A stretch of 64,000 bases of DNA from Selaginella moellendorffii (taxonomy: Eukaryota > Streptophyta > Lycopodiopsida > Selaginellales > Selaginellaceae). This document shows positions 44,064 through 57,612 of the stretch, piece by piece (the stretch's first letter is position 1; the number at the start of each line of letters is the position of its first letter). The stretch lies in contig NW_003314293.1 in NCBI RefSeq assembly GCF_000143415.4, positions 836,062 through 900,061 on the forward strand. Reading direction: 5' to 3'. The position numbers and the translations under genes were made by a program. A model generated the notes under the pieces. The model saw only the letters and a list, made by a program, of their open reading frames with translations. It made no database searches and was not told where the DNA came from.

Positions 44064-44246
44064 TGTTATGATCTAGTGCAAAAAGACAGAGATCTAGTCA
44101 CCCTAGACTATGCTACGCCACCTCTTGAGGTTCCTCACCACCCAACCACCCCCAAGCTACCTCAAACACTGCCACTCCATTGTGAGCCCTAGGGTCGGTT
44201 AAGTCCCTCACCCTAATATGCCTTAATATATCCTTGAGCCTCCCTC
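44064..44246 (-). repeat. Gypsy family A LTR, truncated
   Basis: Reverse complement of the LTR 3' part. TTAGTATCAGAGGAG, a primer-binding site, sits between it and gag. It breaks off at CCTTGAGCCTCCCT near 44246. Confidence 0.85.
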
Positions 44247-44729
44247 AGCAGTTGGTATGGTGTGCCCTAGACACCTAGAAACACACTTGCCTTTGCTATG
44301 CTCGCCAACTTTCTAGAAGAGGGCCAAGCAAACAGTAGTTCGCGGAATCTATTATTTGAGATCATTCCATGCCTTTTGATTTGGGCCATTTTGGTTGGCA
44401 CGGTGGTTTTGGGGTTTAAAATTCAATCGTGGTCAACCTAACACTTCTACTGTGCCACCATGAGATTCAACTTACAAGTCCGCAACTAAGTGGACCACCA
44501 ATGACTAAAGGCCTCTTTTTTTTACAGATGTAGTACATTCCATGACCATGACAATGGTCGAGGATTGGAGAGATTTATGAGAAGCTCGGTTTTGCACAAG
44601 CCAGTGAGGACAGATAATGGGGAATAACTTCTTCAGAAAGAAGAAACTAAGAGAATGAGCTTCTTTTTTTCCTTAGATTGCAGGTAACCTTGTTCTGTTT
44701 TCAGTTCCTTATGGCATTGCCCTTGTGAT
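44247..44729. other. No gene seen
   Basis: Nothing recognised apart from low-complexity runs. Confidence 0.4.
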
Positions 44730-45056
44730 AGAAACGGAGAAAAGAAACGCCTGTGGCACTGCAAGATGACATTTTGGAGACGGTTCTCAGCTATGTGGAC
44801 CTGGCCACCAAGTGAGCACATCATGGAAAGCCATCATCAGTGATCTATCCTTTCACCGCCACTGGTGCCAAAACAGTGGCCACAAGGAATCCTTGCGGCT
44901 TATGACTAGCTCCTTCCCCCACGGTGAGCATTGCCATGCCTGGGATCCATCATGGCCAAAATACAGCGTGAAGTTTCCGAAAATTTCCTCCCACTCTAGT
45001 CATTGCTTCCGTAGGTGGTTTGGTATGTGTCTTCAGGACGCACAGGGGCATGGTTG
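44730..45056 (+). pseudogene. F-box protein fragment with frameshift
   Basis: The plus strand encodes LQDDILETVLSYVDLATK and, one frame over, STSWKAIISDLSFHRHW. Together these match the F-box helices that bind SKP1 in plant SCF ubiquitin ligases. The break at about 44812 is a frameshift or short deletion with TGA. Downstream the second frame stays open to 45056 (SHSSHCFRRWFGM…). The N-terminal Met context is unclear. Likely a relic. Confidence 0.55.
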
Positions 45057-45948
45057 ACCATGCTGATGTGTTTCACCTGGTGGTGGGGAATCCAGTGACC
45101 CAAGGGTGGAGTTAACTACCACTGCTCCATTGGGAGGACAGAAAGATATAGTGGGAGTAATCTGGAAAATGTTAATAATGTTGATATATGTGATTAATCT
45201 CATCATACACTTAATAGTGGACATCACAGCCATGACCACATCCTTGCCCTTGTCCTTAAACACGAAAAGCAATAATATCAACCTTCATCAAAATAAAACC
45301 ATCTCTAATTGGAAATGGAGTTGAAGGATGTACAATTAAAAGTGGAAGAGCTAATATCTTATAATGTTATGTTAGTCAAAGAGTATAGTCAAGGGTGGCT
45401 AGAGCAAGTGTATACACAAGTTCCATAAGATTTTGACGAAGTGCTAAATTTGATGCACTCTGATATATTTAGTTTTGCATAAGGCAAAAGGCTCTAGAAG
45501 CAAATGCCAAATTGCATCACTGATTCAAATAGCCTTTGACAAATACAATGTAATTGTTGAAAGGCATTGTCATAATCGTTAATATGTCCAAATGCATGCT
45601 TGAAGATATTTGGGAAAATGGTCCAATCCATATGAGAAGCTATGCTCAAACCATTGTACTACTACAATACTATTCTTTGGAGACACGTAGGAAACTCATG
45701 CAAATACCAAACATCATCATAAAAATGATAGGTGGCAATCATTGTAAAGTGATCAAACCAATATTGCACATCTTCCCATGGAAAAACTCCAGCCAAACAT
45801 GAAGATTGGTAGCAGAGCAAAAGAAATTCTACTATATACTGTAAATATTGCTATTATTTGAATTTATTGTTTAATTGCAACCACATATCATCAAACAATT
45901 CCATCTAGAGTTAAATGAGAAAGAGGCTACTACTTTGCCATGAAGATG
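45057..45948. other. No gene recognised
   Basis: AT-rich sequence. Short open frames lack recognisable domains. Confidence 0.4.
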
Positions 45949-46834
45949 AAGGGACAGGAGCCTGGAGCGACTTGGAACAGTCCTAGAGCAACCAGCATCC
46001 CAATGCCAGGACCAGCACGCAAAACAAAGCCAAACGGAGTCTAGCGCTATTTCGGCATACCAGTGGCCTAACATGAGGATATAGGTACTCCACCAACTAG
46101 CATGGAATGGAACTTGGGCTTAGACCCAAGCCGGACGCAGAACAAGGACAGGCACGTAAGCGGGAACTAGACTATGCCTCAGGTTGGTCGGCCATGCCCG
46201 ACCTACCCACTATCCCTACTATACATTTGGAACCCCCCACAGCCCCCCCCCCCCTTGAGGAACACACGCTTTGGGCTTTCACCCCAAGCCTCCCTTAGTA
46301 CTAGGAGTTAGTCTCTGGGACAAGCTCGAAACTTACTAAATATGGAATGTCCTTAGATTGCGAATTTGGACATGGGACGAACACCATTGTGTTCAGGACG
46401 ATCCCTATATTCCGTAGATATGCCAAATGAGCAAATCTGGACACTTTCCATAAATAGCATTTAGGACCGAAATGAGACTAACACAAAAGGCATGATAGCG
46501 AGGGTGCTTGGCAGACACGGTAAGCTATCATGTAGCGATATTAAGGGACTAATCTCAATACGCGAGGGTTCTTGTCACTAGCAAGTGCAAGACAAAACGA
46601 GACGAGAACTCCTTACCGGGCTAAGTATGCTTAGCTAATAATACGTAAGAATTCCGTCCTTATGCTCGTCCGGTCTAAATACACTCAAAATGCCCAGTTA
46701 ACTCCACTAGCACAAGAGGTATTGATAAAGGGTCCAGCAATACCAACCTCCTACCATCGTGGCAGTAAGGTAAGAGTGTCCGTAAGGACTGGTCGACAGG
46801 TAGCTTTCGATACCCGAAGTCACATTCGCAACAG
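45949..46834 (-). repeat. LTR family B, truncated
   Basis: Reverse complement of the family B LTR from its start (near 46834, GAAGTCACATTCGCAACA) to about 886 bp in. The 3' end is missing. A C-run near 46245 corresponds to the G-run of the other copies. Confidence 0.8.
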
Positions 46835-47993
46835 ATATAAATGATGCAAAAGCTAAATCTAAACTAAAAGCCTAAATGTAAGCACTCCTCAAGGATAATT
46901 TAAATTGCCCCTCATCTTTACCAATGGAATATGGAAATGAAATACAAAAATGTGCATATCAATAGTTTAAAAACCCTATCTTATTTATAAGAGCGAGTGG
47001 TATGGATTGAAACCAATTTAATAGCTATCAAAATAATATTACATTAATATTTATTTATAGTATCATTTCTGTACACATGAAGCTTACAGTATCTATTTAA
47101 ATTAAAAATAAATTTATTTAAATTTTATTTTTGTATTTATACTTTATTAAGTTTCTATTAATATATATTTAATATATATTTCAGTCTTGGAAATATAGAT
47201 AGAGTTTATTCTTTGATGTGATATTACTTTTGAGTATTTCGAAAGATTTCAATTTCTTTTATTATTATTCATAAACAATATCCATTCTTACATTTCATAC
47301 ACCATAATCCTTTAAGTTCTTGATTGTAACTTTCTTGAGTAATTTGGTGAATTCTTGATTCTTATCTTTTTTCTTAACTTTGAGTTTGTAATCTTCCTCA
47401 TCATCATAAGAGTCATTAGTCCTTGATGTTTCTACTCTTGAAAATTTTCGGATATGTTTTTAGAGGTCATCTCTGATTTCTTCTTTGATTTTCTCAAAGA
47501 TATTATTGATGGTGGTCGCAACATCTAAATCTTCTTCCGTACTTGCTAGAGTGACAATTTGCTAATAGATTTTCTTCAATACCTATACATACCAAATGTA
47601 CTTACTTTGTTTAGTGAGTAGATCTTTGCAATGCTTTGCATGATATTTGAATCTTTGGGTATTTTATCTGATGCTCTTAAGGTGTTCTAGGTGTATGTTT
47701 GTTGTGCTGCTAAGTTGATCTTTTCTTTGTAGTTGAGTTTTTCTTCAAGGTTGTAGTACCATTCGAGTGCTTTGCCTTTGAGTGTAAAAGGAAAGAGGAG
47801 TGCTTCATTTACTTGTTGTTGATTAACTTTGATAATAAAGTTGAATTGTTAAAGATGTCTTTTTGCATCTTCGGTTTTACTTCTAGTGAAATTTAGGTAG
47901 GTGGTTATGTTGTCATATAATGTTGCTGGGTTGATGAGTGCCATGTCTTCAGTATTATTTGGAATTTATTATGTTGGTGATGGTGGATATGAT
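46835..47993. other. AT-rich, no gene
   Basis: Low-complexity AT-rich DNA. The part near 47350-47980 reads like a very degraded retroelement interior, but no domain can be named. Confidence 0.4.
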
Positions 47994-49072
47994 TGTCATG
48001 AATGTGACTGCGGGTATCGAAAGTTACCTGTCAGCTAGTCCTTTCGAATATTCTTTCTTTACTGCCACGACAGTAGGAAGTTAGTATTGTAAAACCCTTA
48101 TCAGTCCCTCTTGTTCAAGTGTTAGTAAATTGGGCTTAGCACGTGTACTTAGCCAGATGGATATAAGGTAAGAACTTCTATGTGTTTCTAACTGAGCATA
48201 CTCGGCCTGGCTCTTAATTCTCTTTTGTTTTGTCTTGCACTGGCTTGACAAAAACCCTCATGTGTTGAGACTAGTCCCTCAATATCGCTAAATGATAGCA
48301 AACACCTTCGTTATCATGCCTGTTGTGTTGGTCTCATTTCGTCCCAAATGCTATTTATAAAAAGTGTTTAGATTTACTCATTTGGTATATCTATAGAATG
48401 TAAAGATTTTTCTGAACACAATGGTGTTTGTCTTGTGTCTAAACTCACTATTTAGGGATATTCCATATTTAGTAAGTTTTGAGCTTATCCCAGAGATCAA
48501 CTCCTAGTACTAAAGGTGGCTAAGGGTGAAAGCCTAAAGCATGTGTTTCTCATTGGGGGAGGGGGGCGGGGTTCCAAATGTATAGTAGGAATAGTGGGTA
48601 GGTCTGGCATGGTTGACCAACCTGAGGTATAATATAATTCTCACTTGTGTGTTTATCTTTGTTCTACATCTGGCTTGAGTCTAAACCCAAGTTTCATACC
48701 ATGCTAGTTAATAGAGTACCATATCCTTGCATTAAGCCACCGGTATGCTGAAATAGCACTAGCATTAGGATGTTGTATACTCTAGGATTATTCCAAGTCG
48801 CTTCGTGCTTCTATCCCTTCGCTCCTTGAATTATACATTCAAAAGTCACCCCGTGTTCCTAACTCCTTCATTCCTTGGCTCCATGTTTAGGAGTTTGGCT
48901 CTGTTCCTTTATTCAGTGGCCTAAGGCCCTAAAACTCATGTTCCACTCCATTGTCCTTTGGACATGTGGCATATGGCACATGGCATGCAACATGTGGCAT
49001 ATGGAGGGTTTAGGTTCCATTTTATGGTTATCCTATAGTAAATCACCATAGGATAAAGGGTAAATACCACAT
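47994..49072 (+). repeat. LTR family B copy
   Basis: Starts TGTCATGAATGTGAC and ends near GGGTAAATACCACAT, where a TRIM-like terminal repeat begins. More diverged than the solo copy at 49578. Confidence 0.8.
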
Positions 49073-49480
49073 TGTAACACACCTTATCTTTCTTCCCTTA
49101 AGCCAACTGGAAAATGGGCAATTGCTTGATGAGAGAACCCTTAGTGGCTATTTTATCCCCATTTATCCCCAAAGGTTCCAAAAATCCACAATAACAGTAT
49201 ATCCAAATCTCATCCTATGATCATATGCATTACACTCACCCCCCCTTTAGAGATGTCAATGTCCTCATTGACTATTGACTAACAACCCCTACTGAGCCAA
49301 GGGTAACTAACACCTCCATTTCCACACTGAATTTACCAATCCTTCCATTGTGTAGATTAGCTATTCCATGTGAAGCAACTAGTCAGCCACCCGTATTGCA
49401 GTCTCACGGTGGATACCTTCGTCCATGGATACTCCACACAAGAGGAAGGACGTAGGCATGGACGTATGCATAGACACCAT
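49073..49480 (-). mobile_element. TRIM-like element fragment
   Basis: Bases 49073-49236 are the reverse complement of the TRIM-like terminal repeat at 2792-2953. The adjoining 240 bp match the interior of that element. In element orientation AAAGGGGGGGTGAG directly precedes TGTAATGC, so it is a good polypurine tract. The second terminal repeat is missing. Confidence 0.65.
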
Positions 49481-49577
49481 CGCTAGTGGTGGTATATCTT
49501 TGTCTAGTTGTAAATCTTTTACTATTGAGTTGTCTTCAATTTTTGTTATAGTTGTGAAGCTTGATTTGTTGACTTGT

Positions 49578-50667
49578 TATCACGAATGTGACTTCAGGTA
49601 TCGAAAGTTACCTGTCGGCCAGTCCTTTTGGATATTCTTTTCTTACTACCACAACGGCAAGAGGTCGGTATTGCTAGACCTTTTATTAGCCCCTCTTGTT
49701 CAAGTGCTAGTAAACTAAGCTTTGCATCTATACTTGGCCGGATGAGCATAAGGATGGAATTCCTAAGTGTCTATCCAGCCAAGCATACTTCGCCTGGCTT
49801 TTTAGTTCTCTTTTGCTCTGTCTTGCACTGGCTTGACAAAACACCTTACGTATTGAGACTAGTCTCTTAATATCACTAGATGATAGCTTACCATCTCTGT
49901 CAAACACCCTCACTATCATGCCCTTTATGTTAGTCTCATTTCGGTCCCAAATGCTATTTATGGAAAGTGTCTAGATTTGCTCATTTGCCATATCTACAGA
50001 ATGTAGAGATTGGCTTGAACACAATAGTGTTCGTCCCGTGTCCAAATTCGCGATCTAGCGCCATTCTATATTTAGTAAGTTTTGAGCTTGTTCTATAGAC
50101 TAACTCCTGATACTAAAGGAGGCTTGGGGTGAAAGCCCAAAGCGTGTGTTCCTCAGGGGGGGGACTGTGGGGGCTTCTAAATGTATAGTAGGGATAGTGG
50201 GTAGGTCAGGCATGGTTGACCAACCTAAGGCATAATCTAGCTCTTACTTGCTTGCCTGTCCTTGTTTTGCGTCCGGCTTGGGTCTAAGCCCAAGCTCCAC
50301 ACTATGCTAGCTAGTGGAGTACCTATATCCTCGCATTAGGCCACCGGTATGCTGAAATAGCCCCAGACTTCGTTTAACTTCGTTTTGTGTGTTGCTCCTA
50401 GCATTAGGATGTTGGTTACTCTAGGACTGTTCCAAGTCGCTCCAGGCTCCTATCCCTTCGCTCCTTGGGCTGTATGCTTGGGAGTTACTCCATGGTTCGC
50501 TTCCGTCACTCCTCCATGTTTGGGAGTTTGGCACCGTTCCTTCGTTCAGTGGCCCAAGGCCCTGAACCTCGGGTTCCGCACCACTATCCTTTGGACACAT
50601 GGCACTTTGTGGTGTTATTCTATGGTAAACCACCATAGGATAAAGGGTAAAATCCACGTGCACTACA
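49578..50667 (+). repeat. Solo LTR, family B, with target-site duplication
   Basis: 1090 bp from TATCACGAATGTGAC to CACGTGCACTACA, flanked on both sides by CTTGT (49573-49577 and 50668-50672). A perfect 5-bp duplication without internal sequence marks a solo LTR left by LTR-LTR recombination. Confidence 0.85.
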
Positions 50668-50931
50668 CTTGTGTACTCCCAAAAACTCTTATTAAGGATT
50701 CACTACAAAAATATACCTTGGTCTTTTCATATGGGAGGATTACAATACAGGCAAAAAACATAGTTTTTTATATGAATTAAAATTACAAATGTCATAGATT
50801 TCTTGGTGTTTTCCGCTATATTGTTCATTTTTTATTTTTCTTTCTCAGAACTGTTATTATAGAAATAACAAGAGCATTATTATCAATGGTGACAATGGTT
50901 TCCACATTCCTAAATGGGTAATAAAAACCAA

Positions 50932-51845
50932 GAGTGTTATATAGAGATTGTGATAGTGAAATGAAATTAACATTCTCACATTCCTTTGCACTACAACTCT
51001 TAATCACAGATCTTTTATTTTCCTTTTCTCAAGAACCCTAAAAAAATCTTTTAAATGAAGGAATAGTATGTATAGTTGTAAAAGTAGTCAAATCAAAATA
51101 TGACAGCTGTAACAATAGTCATAGTAAAATAATATTCTTATGAACTTTATCTTTTTCAAATGACTCAATCTAATAGAAACTTTTAACTTAGATATTTACA
51201 TATTTCAATATTTTAAAGTTTGCTAGAACCTTCATTTCTTCAATTTAGATTTACTTTAGATTTACTTTGTAAAACTTCTAGTTAACTATGTTGACTTGAG
51301 TTGACTTGTGTTGAGTTGAGCTTAACTCGTGAGTTCAACTCAACTTTGGACCATCCCCAAATGGCATAAACAAGCTTGACTGATGCATGAAGCCATTCTA
51401 AATGCATTACCAATTGTTTTTGACATGTCTCCAAATGCAAGGTATTTCAAAGTAATAACTACTTGCTTTGAAATAGACAAGCTCCAGATGCAAAGTATTT
51501 CAAAGCAATAGCTACTTACTTTGAAATAGACAAGCTCATCAGATAGAAAAGTGAATATAACAATTGAAACAATTTATGGATTTATATAGAGAACCTCAAA
51601 TTCTGTTCAATCTCACCTTGATGTAATATGCACCAATCAATAGCTGTAGAAGCCTTGGCAAATGACAACCAGCACACTCAATGAGATGAGAAAGGAGGAT
51701 GAATGCCACACAAACAGTTATGATGAGTTTGAGCTAGGCTGTAAGTTAACAAGAGGAACACACCTGTTTGGATCTTATATGTACATAGAATCTCAAAATC
51801 TTAAATGTACAAAATGTGTATAATTCTTGATGAATAGACAGACTT
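50932..51845. repeat. Inverted duplicate of 16184-17090
   Basis: Near-perfect reverse complement of 16184-17090. No gene. Confidence 0.85.
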
Positions 51846-51856
51846 CACCAATGCTT

Positions 51857-52699
51857 CCTTCCCTCCCAGAGGATTGATACTCAACAGCGCAGTAGACAGC
51901 AGATAAATATTCATGCTCACAAAAAAGAAGCGTGAATAAAGTCTGCTCATTTTGAGATGAGCATTGTGAGAAGAGTACCTGATCCGCTGATACACTGCAC
52001 CAACTTTTGACCATTGCTGGGATTTTCGGCCATATTTGTAGGTCAGATTCAAGGCCTCTGCACCGAAGATCTCACGCTGCTCGGAGCAGCGCGGGCCATC
52101 CGTGGAGATATCAAACACGTGCCATGACTGTGGTCTCCTTGTTCCACTTCAGAATTTGTGATCTTAGCAGGCAAATCTCCTCAACATGCTCTCCAGGGAC
52201 TTCCCTCCGCGATCGCAGCCTTGCGCTCCCTCGCTCCAGCCTTTGCCTTGGAAGCCGCCAATAAGACTGCACCACTTTCTGGTGGCTCTTGTCCTGCGCC
52301 AGCGCTTTGGCTAAGCTACTCTCATGTTTCGCTCGAGTGGGGCGGCACAAGGACCAGCTCGATCAGTTTGTAGACTTCTTCCTTGGCTTCCACAGGAGGA
52401 AAGCTGGCGGCGCTTGTCCACAGAAGCTGACAGGTTCTCACAAGGATCTGTTCCATAGGTGGCAATGACGGGGAAGAGAGAACAGTGTTTTCCACGACCG
52501 GTGATGATATGCTGGAGAAGTTCAAGGATTTCCCGAAGGGAGATGACTTACTCACTTGTGAAGGTTGGTTAGCTATTTTCTCTTTTATTTTAACAAGTTT
52601 GTTTCTTTCATCTTTCCAGGAACCTGATCCGGTGCTAGAAGTGCTCCATTTCATATTTGCTTGGACATATGGGCCAACTCCATTTGTAGGAGCAGCCAG
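51857..52699 (+). pseudogene. Inverted third copy of the host block, proximal part
   Basis: Reverse complement of 4374-5216, including the exon-like segment RICSIGGNDGEERTVFSTTG (about 52400-52563). It meets the Gypsy LTR at 52700 at the same base as the other two copies. Confidence 0.8.
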
Positions 52700-52911
52700 T
52701 GTTATGATCTGGCACAAAAAAGATAGAGATCTAATCACCCTAAACTATGTTATGCCACCTCTTGAGGTTCTTCACCACCCAACCACCCCCAAGCTACCTC
52801 AAAAGCTCCACTGCACCCCCGCTCCATTGTAAGCCCTAGGGTAGGTTAAGTCCCTCACCCTAACATGCCTTGAGCCTCCCTTGACTATGTGGTCAAAGTT
52901 GGCACTTAGCA
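52700..52911 (-). repeat. Gypsy family A LTR
   Basis: Reverse complement of the LTR, with a small internal deletion. It is the 3' LTR of the minus-strand element that follows. Confidence 0.85.
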
Positions 52912-55900
52912 ATTCTTCCCCCCAAACAAAGTCTTTGTCCCAAGGACGAGTTGTACTGGTGATCACCCTTTTTGGGGAACCCTACCCAAGCTTCTGGTCT
53001 ATCTTCTATAGCCGTATACATCAAGGAGGCATTAGGCCTGTCACTCCAAGATAGTACACATTTCAACTGGCTGACATAAAATACCGGATGAATTTTCACC
53101 CTAGCTGGCAGCTGCACCTGATAAGCTACTTTACCAATGTCCTCTAGCACTTCATATGAACCAGTATATCGATAGGAAAGTTTATCACTCTTCCCTGTCC
53201 GTAAAGGCACCAAGGTGATCCACTACTCACTTGATGGAAAGATCACTCGCACAAAGATGAGATCACCCACCTTATATTCTTGAAATTGGCGATGCTCATT
53301 AACCAGCTGCCCAAACTTGCTGACCACCTTACTCAAATGATGACAAAATCGTGTTTGTAATGTCGCCACAACAAACACAAGATAAAGCATTTGCCACCAC
53401 ATTTGATTTTCCCGCACAATATTTAATAGGAAACTCCATGAGTTTGACCATCCAACAAGCTTGCCTAGTGTTCAACTCCTTATGTGTGAAAAGATACACA
53501 AGTGGTTTGTGATCTATCAACACCACGAACACTGCACCATAAAGATAGTGTGGCCACGTCCGCAAAGCCTGAACAATAGAGAGTAACTTTTGCTCATATG
53601 TGGAATAGCGTTGCTCCGCAGAATTCAAAGTTCAACTCTCATATGCAATAAGCTATCCCTCTTGCATGAGAACTCCTCCCAATGCATAACCACTCGTATT
53701 GCATATCACCTCGTAAGGTTTCGATAGATTGGCAATGGGAAGCACTGGAGTCTCGCTCAACAATCGTTTCAGCGCCACAAAACTCTCCTCTTGTGGTTGC
53801 TTCCACTCGAAGGGCACATTCTTGTGTAACAACCACGTCAAAGGAAGAATATGGAGCATAAGGTGCATTTGCGCAAAGTTCTTTTGTTACTTTGAGACAG
53901 AAAACTTTATGCAAAGAAGAGCAAATATGAATTTGCAAAGTTGGAGGTGGAATATCTAGGCCAAATTGTGACATCTAAGGGTGTCAAGACAGATCCAAGG
54001 AAGGTGGCTATGGTGGAAAACTAGCCTACATTAACTACAGTGGTTGAGTTGTGCAGTTTTCCTTGTATGGCTAGTTATTACCGACGTTTCCAGCATAAGT
54101 TTGCCGAGGTGGCTATTCCTTGCTAAAAAGAAGAATATCGTCCAAGAAAATCTCCACAAACTCATGAAGATAACGCCTAAATACCTCCATCATCAACCGA
54201 GTAAATGTGGTTGGTGCATTCATCAAACCAAATAGCATAACTGTAAACTCAAAATGTCTGAAGCTTGTGTGTTAATGCCATCTTGGAGATAGATGCATCA
54301 TCCATTACAATCTGATGATATCCACTCCTCAGATCAATCTTGGTAAACACTCATGCTTCACCAAGCTTGTCCAGGATATCATCCACACGTGGCATCGGCA
54401 TCTTATCCTTCATTGTCTTTTTGTTCAAAGCACGGTAGTCAATACATATCCGCATTGAACCGTCCTTCTTCTTCACAAGCAAGACTGAAGCACCAAACAG
54501 GGACTTACTTGGCTGAATAAATCTAAACTCAAGTAACTCCTTGACTTGTCGTTGAACTTCTTGCTCCTCCGCATAACTTAACTGAAATGGACGCCGGTAA
54601 ATTGGCTACGTCCTTGGCTCCAATATAATCCCATGCTCCACACCTTGTAACGGAGGCAACCCATGAGGAAGTTTAGATGGAAAAACATCAGAAAACTCGT
54701 CAAGTACATCCCGTGCTACTGCTTCTTCCCCACACGTGCCTTGGGCCCCCAAGTCATGAACAAACAGTAAGTAACTTGAAAATGTTTTTCCATTATGACA
54801 AGCCCGCTTCAAAGATGTAGTAAAGACCATAACAACTGGTGGTTGAACACCCTCGCCAAACCACACATCTCATACTCCAGCAAGATACGCTTAATAGTCC
54901 ACTTTATCTTTGGATCACCTTCACCAACCATGGCATCCCAAGAATGAGATCCACACAATGGATATCTGCAAGATAAAAAGTTTCTACAAGTGTGGTTTTT
55001 CCAACCAACACTTCCAGCCCCTTGACATAAGTATCGAAACGCTGAACAGAGGTAGTTGCACCTTCCACTGTGTATGGAAGAACTCCGTGTGTGACCAGGC
55101 CATGCTCCGCAACAAAATTTGCCAAAACAAAGTTGTCATCACTCCCACTATCCAGTAAAATCCCCACTGCATTGCCACGGAACACGCCCTCCAGCATTAA
55201 AGCTGATTCACGCGTATCCTCGAGCTCTATCTTGTTCCACACACAGTTGAGCTGATGAGCAACGATTGAAAGTCTCTTCCTCTGACCGGAATGGTCGTTC
55301 TCATCATCCTCACGCTGCAAAGTTTGCAACTTTTTAGTATCTGACTTACCGTGAGAAGAAGATTAGCCATTCTTCTTGTCCTACTGCTTGTTCTTCAACT
55401 GCGGACAATCAACCTTGTAGTGTCCAAGTTCACCGCAATGATGACAACCCTGTTTATAATTCTTCACAAAGAACTTCTGCTTTTTGGACCCTTTTGCATC
55501 CGAAGTAGTCACCACAGACATCAAATTGTGATGCTTGTTCCATCCTTGTGTCCACGGTGATCATCACGACGATTCTCGACAGAAGGACTCCACGAACGCT
55601 TGCGAGACTTGTGCTTATCATTGTCAAGTTGACAAGCCGCATCAAAGAGCTCCTCCAAACTCTTTGTAGGCTGAGAATGACGCAAGTGTTGCCGCATGCT
55701 CTCACTATGTAGGCCATCAATGAAGTAGGACTTATTCTGATCTGGATCCTTCGTTGGAACATGACTAATCAAATGAGTAAGCTTCTCAATATAGTCCCCA
55801 AGTGTTATTTTCCCTTGCTGGAAATGTCAAAGTTCTGTACGAGCATTCTCCACGTCGTAATGAGGGGCAAAACATAAACAGAAAGCAACCTCAAACTCAT

Positions 55901-55987
55901 CCATGGTAAACACTAGTGGTTTCTTATCTGCAACACGAGACTCCTCAAGCCAATTCCACCATCGAAGACCCATATCACGCAAAACCA
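52912..55987 (-). pseudogene. Gypsy family A element, rearranged (integrase tail, RNase H, RT, protease, gag)
   Basis: Read from right to left: gag (to about 55500, with LISHVPTKDPDQNKSYFIDG), zinc-knuckle remnants near 55400, protease with the active-site DSGSDDNF (about 55130), RT blocks near 54400, RNase H (53329-53628) and integrase tail (52893-53300). RNase H is fused directly to the integrase tail by a deletion of the integrase core. The piece 53848-54119 is inverted in place. Its edge at 55987 falls inside gag and joins copy 2 of the host block within an LTR. Confidence 0.85.
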
Positions 55988-56136
55988 TAACCTACCCTAG
56001 GGCTCACAATGGAGCAACAGCGCAGTGGAGCTTTTAAGGTAGCTTGAGGGTGGTTGGGTGGTGAGGAACATTAAGAGGTGGTGTAACATAGTTTAAGGCA
56101 ACTAGATCTCTGTCTTTTTTGTGCCGGATCATAACA

Positions 56137-57510
56137 CTGGCTGCTCCTGCAAATAAAGTCGGCCTATATGTCCGAGCAAATATGAAACAGAGCACTTCTA
56201 GCACTGGATCAGGTTCCTAGAAAGATGAAAGAAACAAACTCGTTAAAATAAAAGAGAAAATAGCTAACCAACCTTCACAAGTGAGTAAGCTATCTCCCTT
56301 CGGGAAATCCTTGAACTTCTTCAGCATATCATCACCGGTCGTGGAAAATGCTGTTTTCTCTTCCTCGTCATTGCCACCTATGGAACAGGTCCTCGTGAGA
56401 ACCTGTCAGCTCCTGTGAACAAGTGCCGCCAGCTTTCCTCCTGTGGAAGCCAAGGAAGAAGTCTACAAACCGATCAAGCTGGTCCCTGTGCCACCCCACT
56501 CGAGCGAAACACGAGAGTAGCTTGGCCAAAGCGCTGGCGCAGGATGAGAGCCGCCAGAAAGTGGTGCAGTCTTATCAGCGGCTTCCAAGGCAAAGCCTGG
56601 AGCGAGGGAGCGCAAGGCTGCGATTGCGGAGGGAAGTCCCTGGAGAGCATGTTGAGGAGCTTTGCCTGCTAAGATCACAAATTCTGAAGTGGAACAAGGA
56701 GACCACGGTCATGGCACGTGTTTGATATCTCCACGGATGGCCCGCACTGCTCCCAGCAGCGTGAGATCTTCGGTGCAGAGGCCTCGAATCCGACCTACAA
56801 ATATGGCCGAAAATCCCAGCAATGGTCAAAAGTTGGTGCAGTGTATCAGCGGATCAGGTACTCTTCTCACAACGCTCATCTCAAAACGAGCAGACCTTAT
56901 TCACGCTTCTTTTTTGTGAGCATGAATATTTATCTGCTGTCTACTGCGCTGTTGAGTAGCAATCCTCTGGGAGGGAAGGCTGGCTGAGATCGCCACGGCC
57001 TTGATGCTTGCTCCAGAATAAACTCTCCATGTGGCTTTAGATCAGCGCAGTTCCAAAATATGAGTTAAATGAAAGAGAAATCAAAGCAAGAAAAGAGAAG
57101 TGAACCTTACGGACAACAAGTCAGCTCCCTTTGGAGCTTCTCCAGCATTTCATTGCCAGTAGTGGTAAATGCTGCTTTCTCTTCCTCGTCATGACCACCT
57201 ATGGAACAAATCCTCATGAGAGCCTGAAGCTGCACCCTCGCCTCCTCAGTGTGGCCTGATTCAAGAACCTCAGACAAGGACCGCCACTTTTTGTCCTGTT
57301 AGTTCTTCCTTGCCCGACTATGGAATCTCACATCCTGCCCTCGTACATGAGAGTTGTTCTGGCCTACAAGCTTGAAGGAAGTATAAGCAAGCCAACGCAC
57401 TGCCCACATATACAACGATTTGATGTTAAATACTAATATATCCTAATCCTCTCCAACCACTAGAAAGTTTATGAAAAATATTTTTTCAGTTTTTTTTTAA
57501 TTTAATACAA
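56137..57510 (-). pseudogene. Unidentified multi-exon host gene remnant, copy 2
   Basis: Same content as 4374-5757. The minus-strand exon-like segments are at 57111-57295 (open, acceptor to GTAAGG donor) and 56273-56440 (frameshifted). Differences from copy 1 are a handful of single bases. Confidence 0.5.
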
Positions 57511-57612
57511 TTATATGACATTGGGGATATAATTAAATTGACCAACACTTTTTAATTTGACATAGAGGAACCCTAGAAATTCCCAATTTTAGGGTTCTTG
57601 GGCAGGGGAAGG

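Noticed and set aside
52007-52373. Plus-strand frames near 52007-52373 as a protein gene
   Set aside because: The opposite strand is equally open in all three copies and no domain supports either; kept only as part of an unassigned relic.
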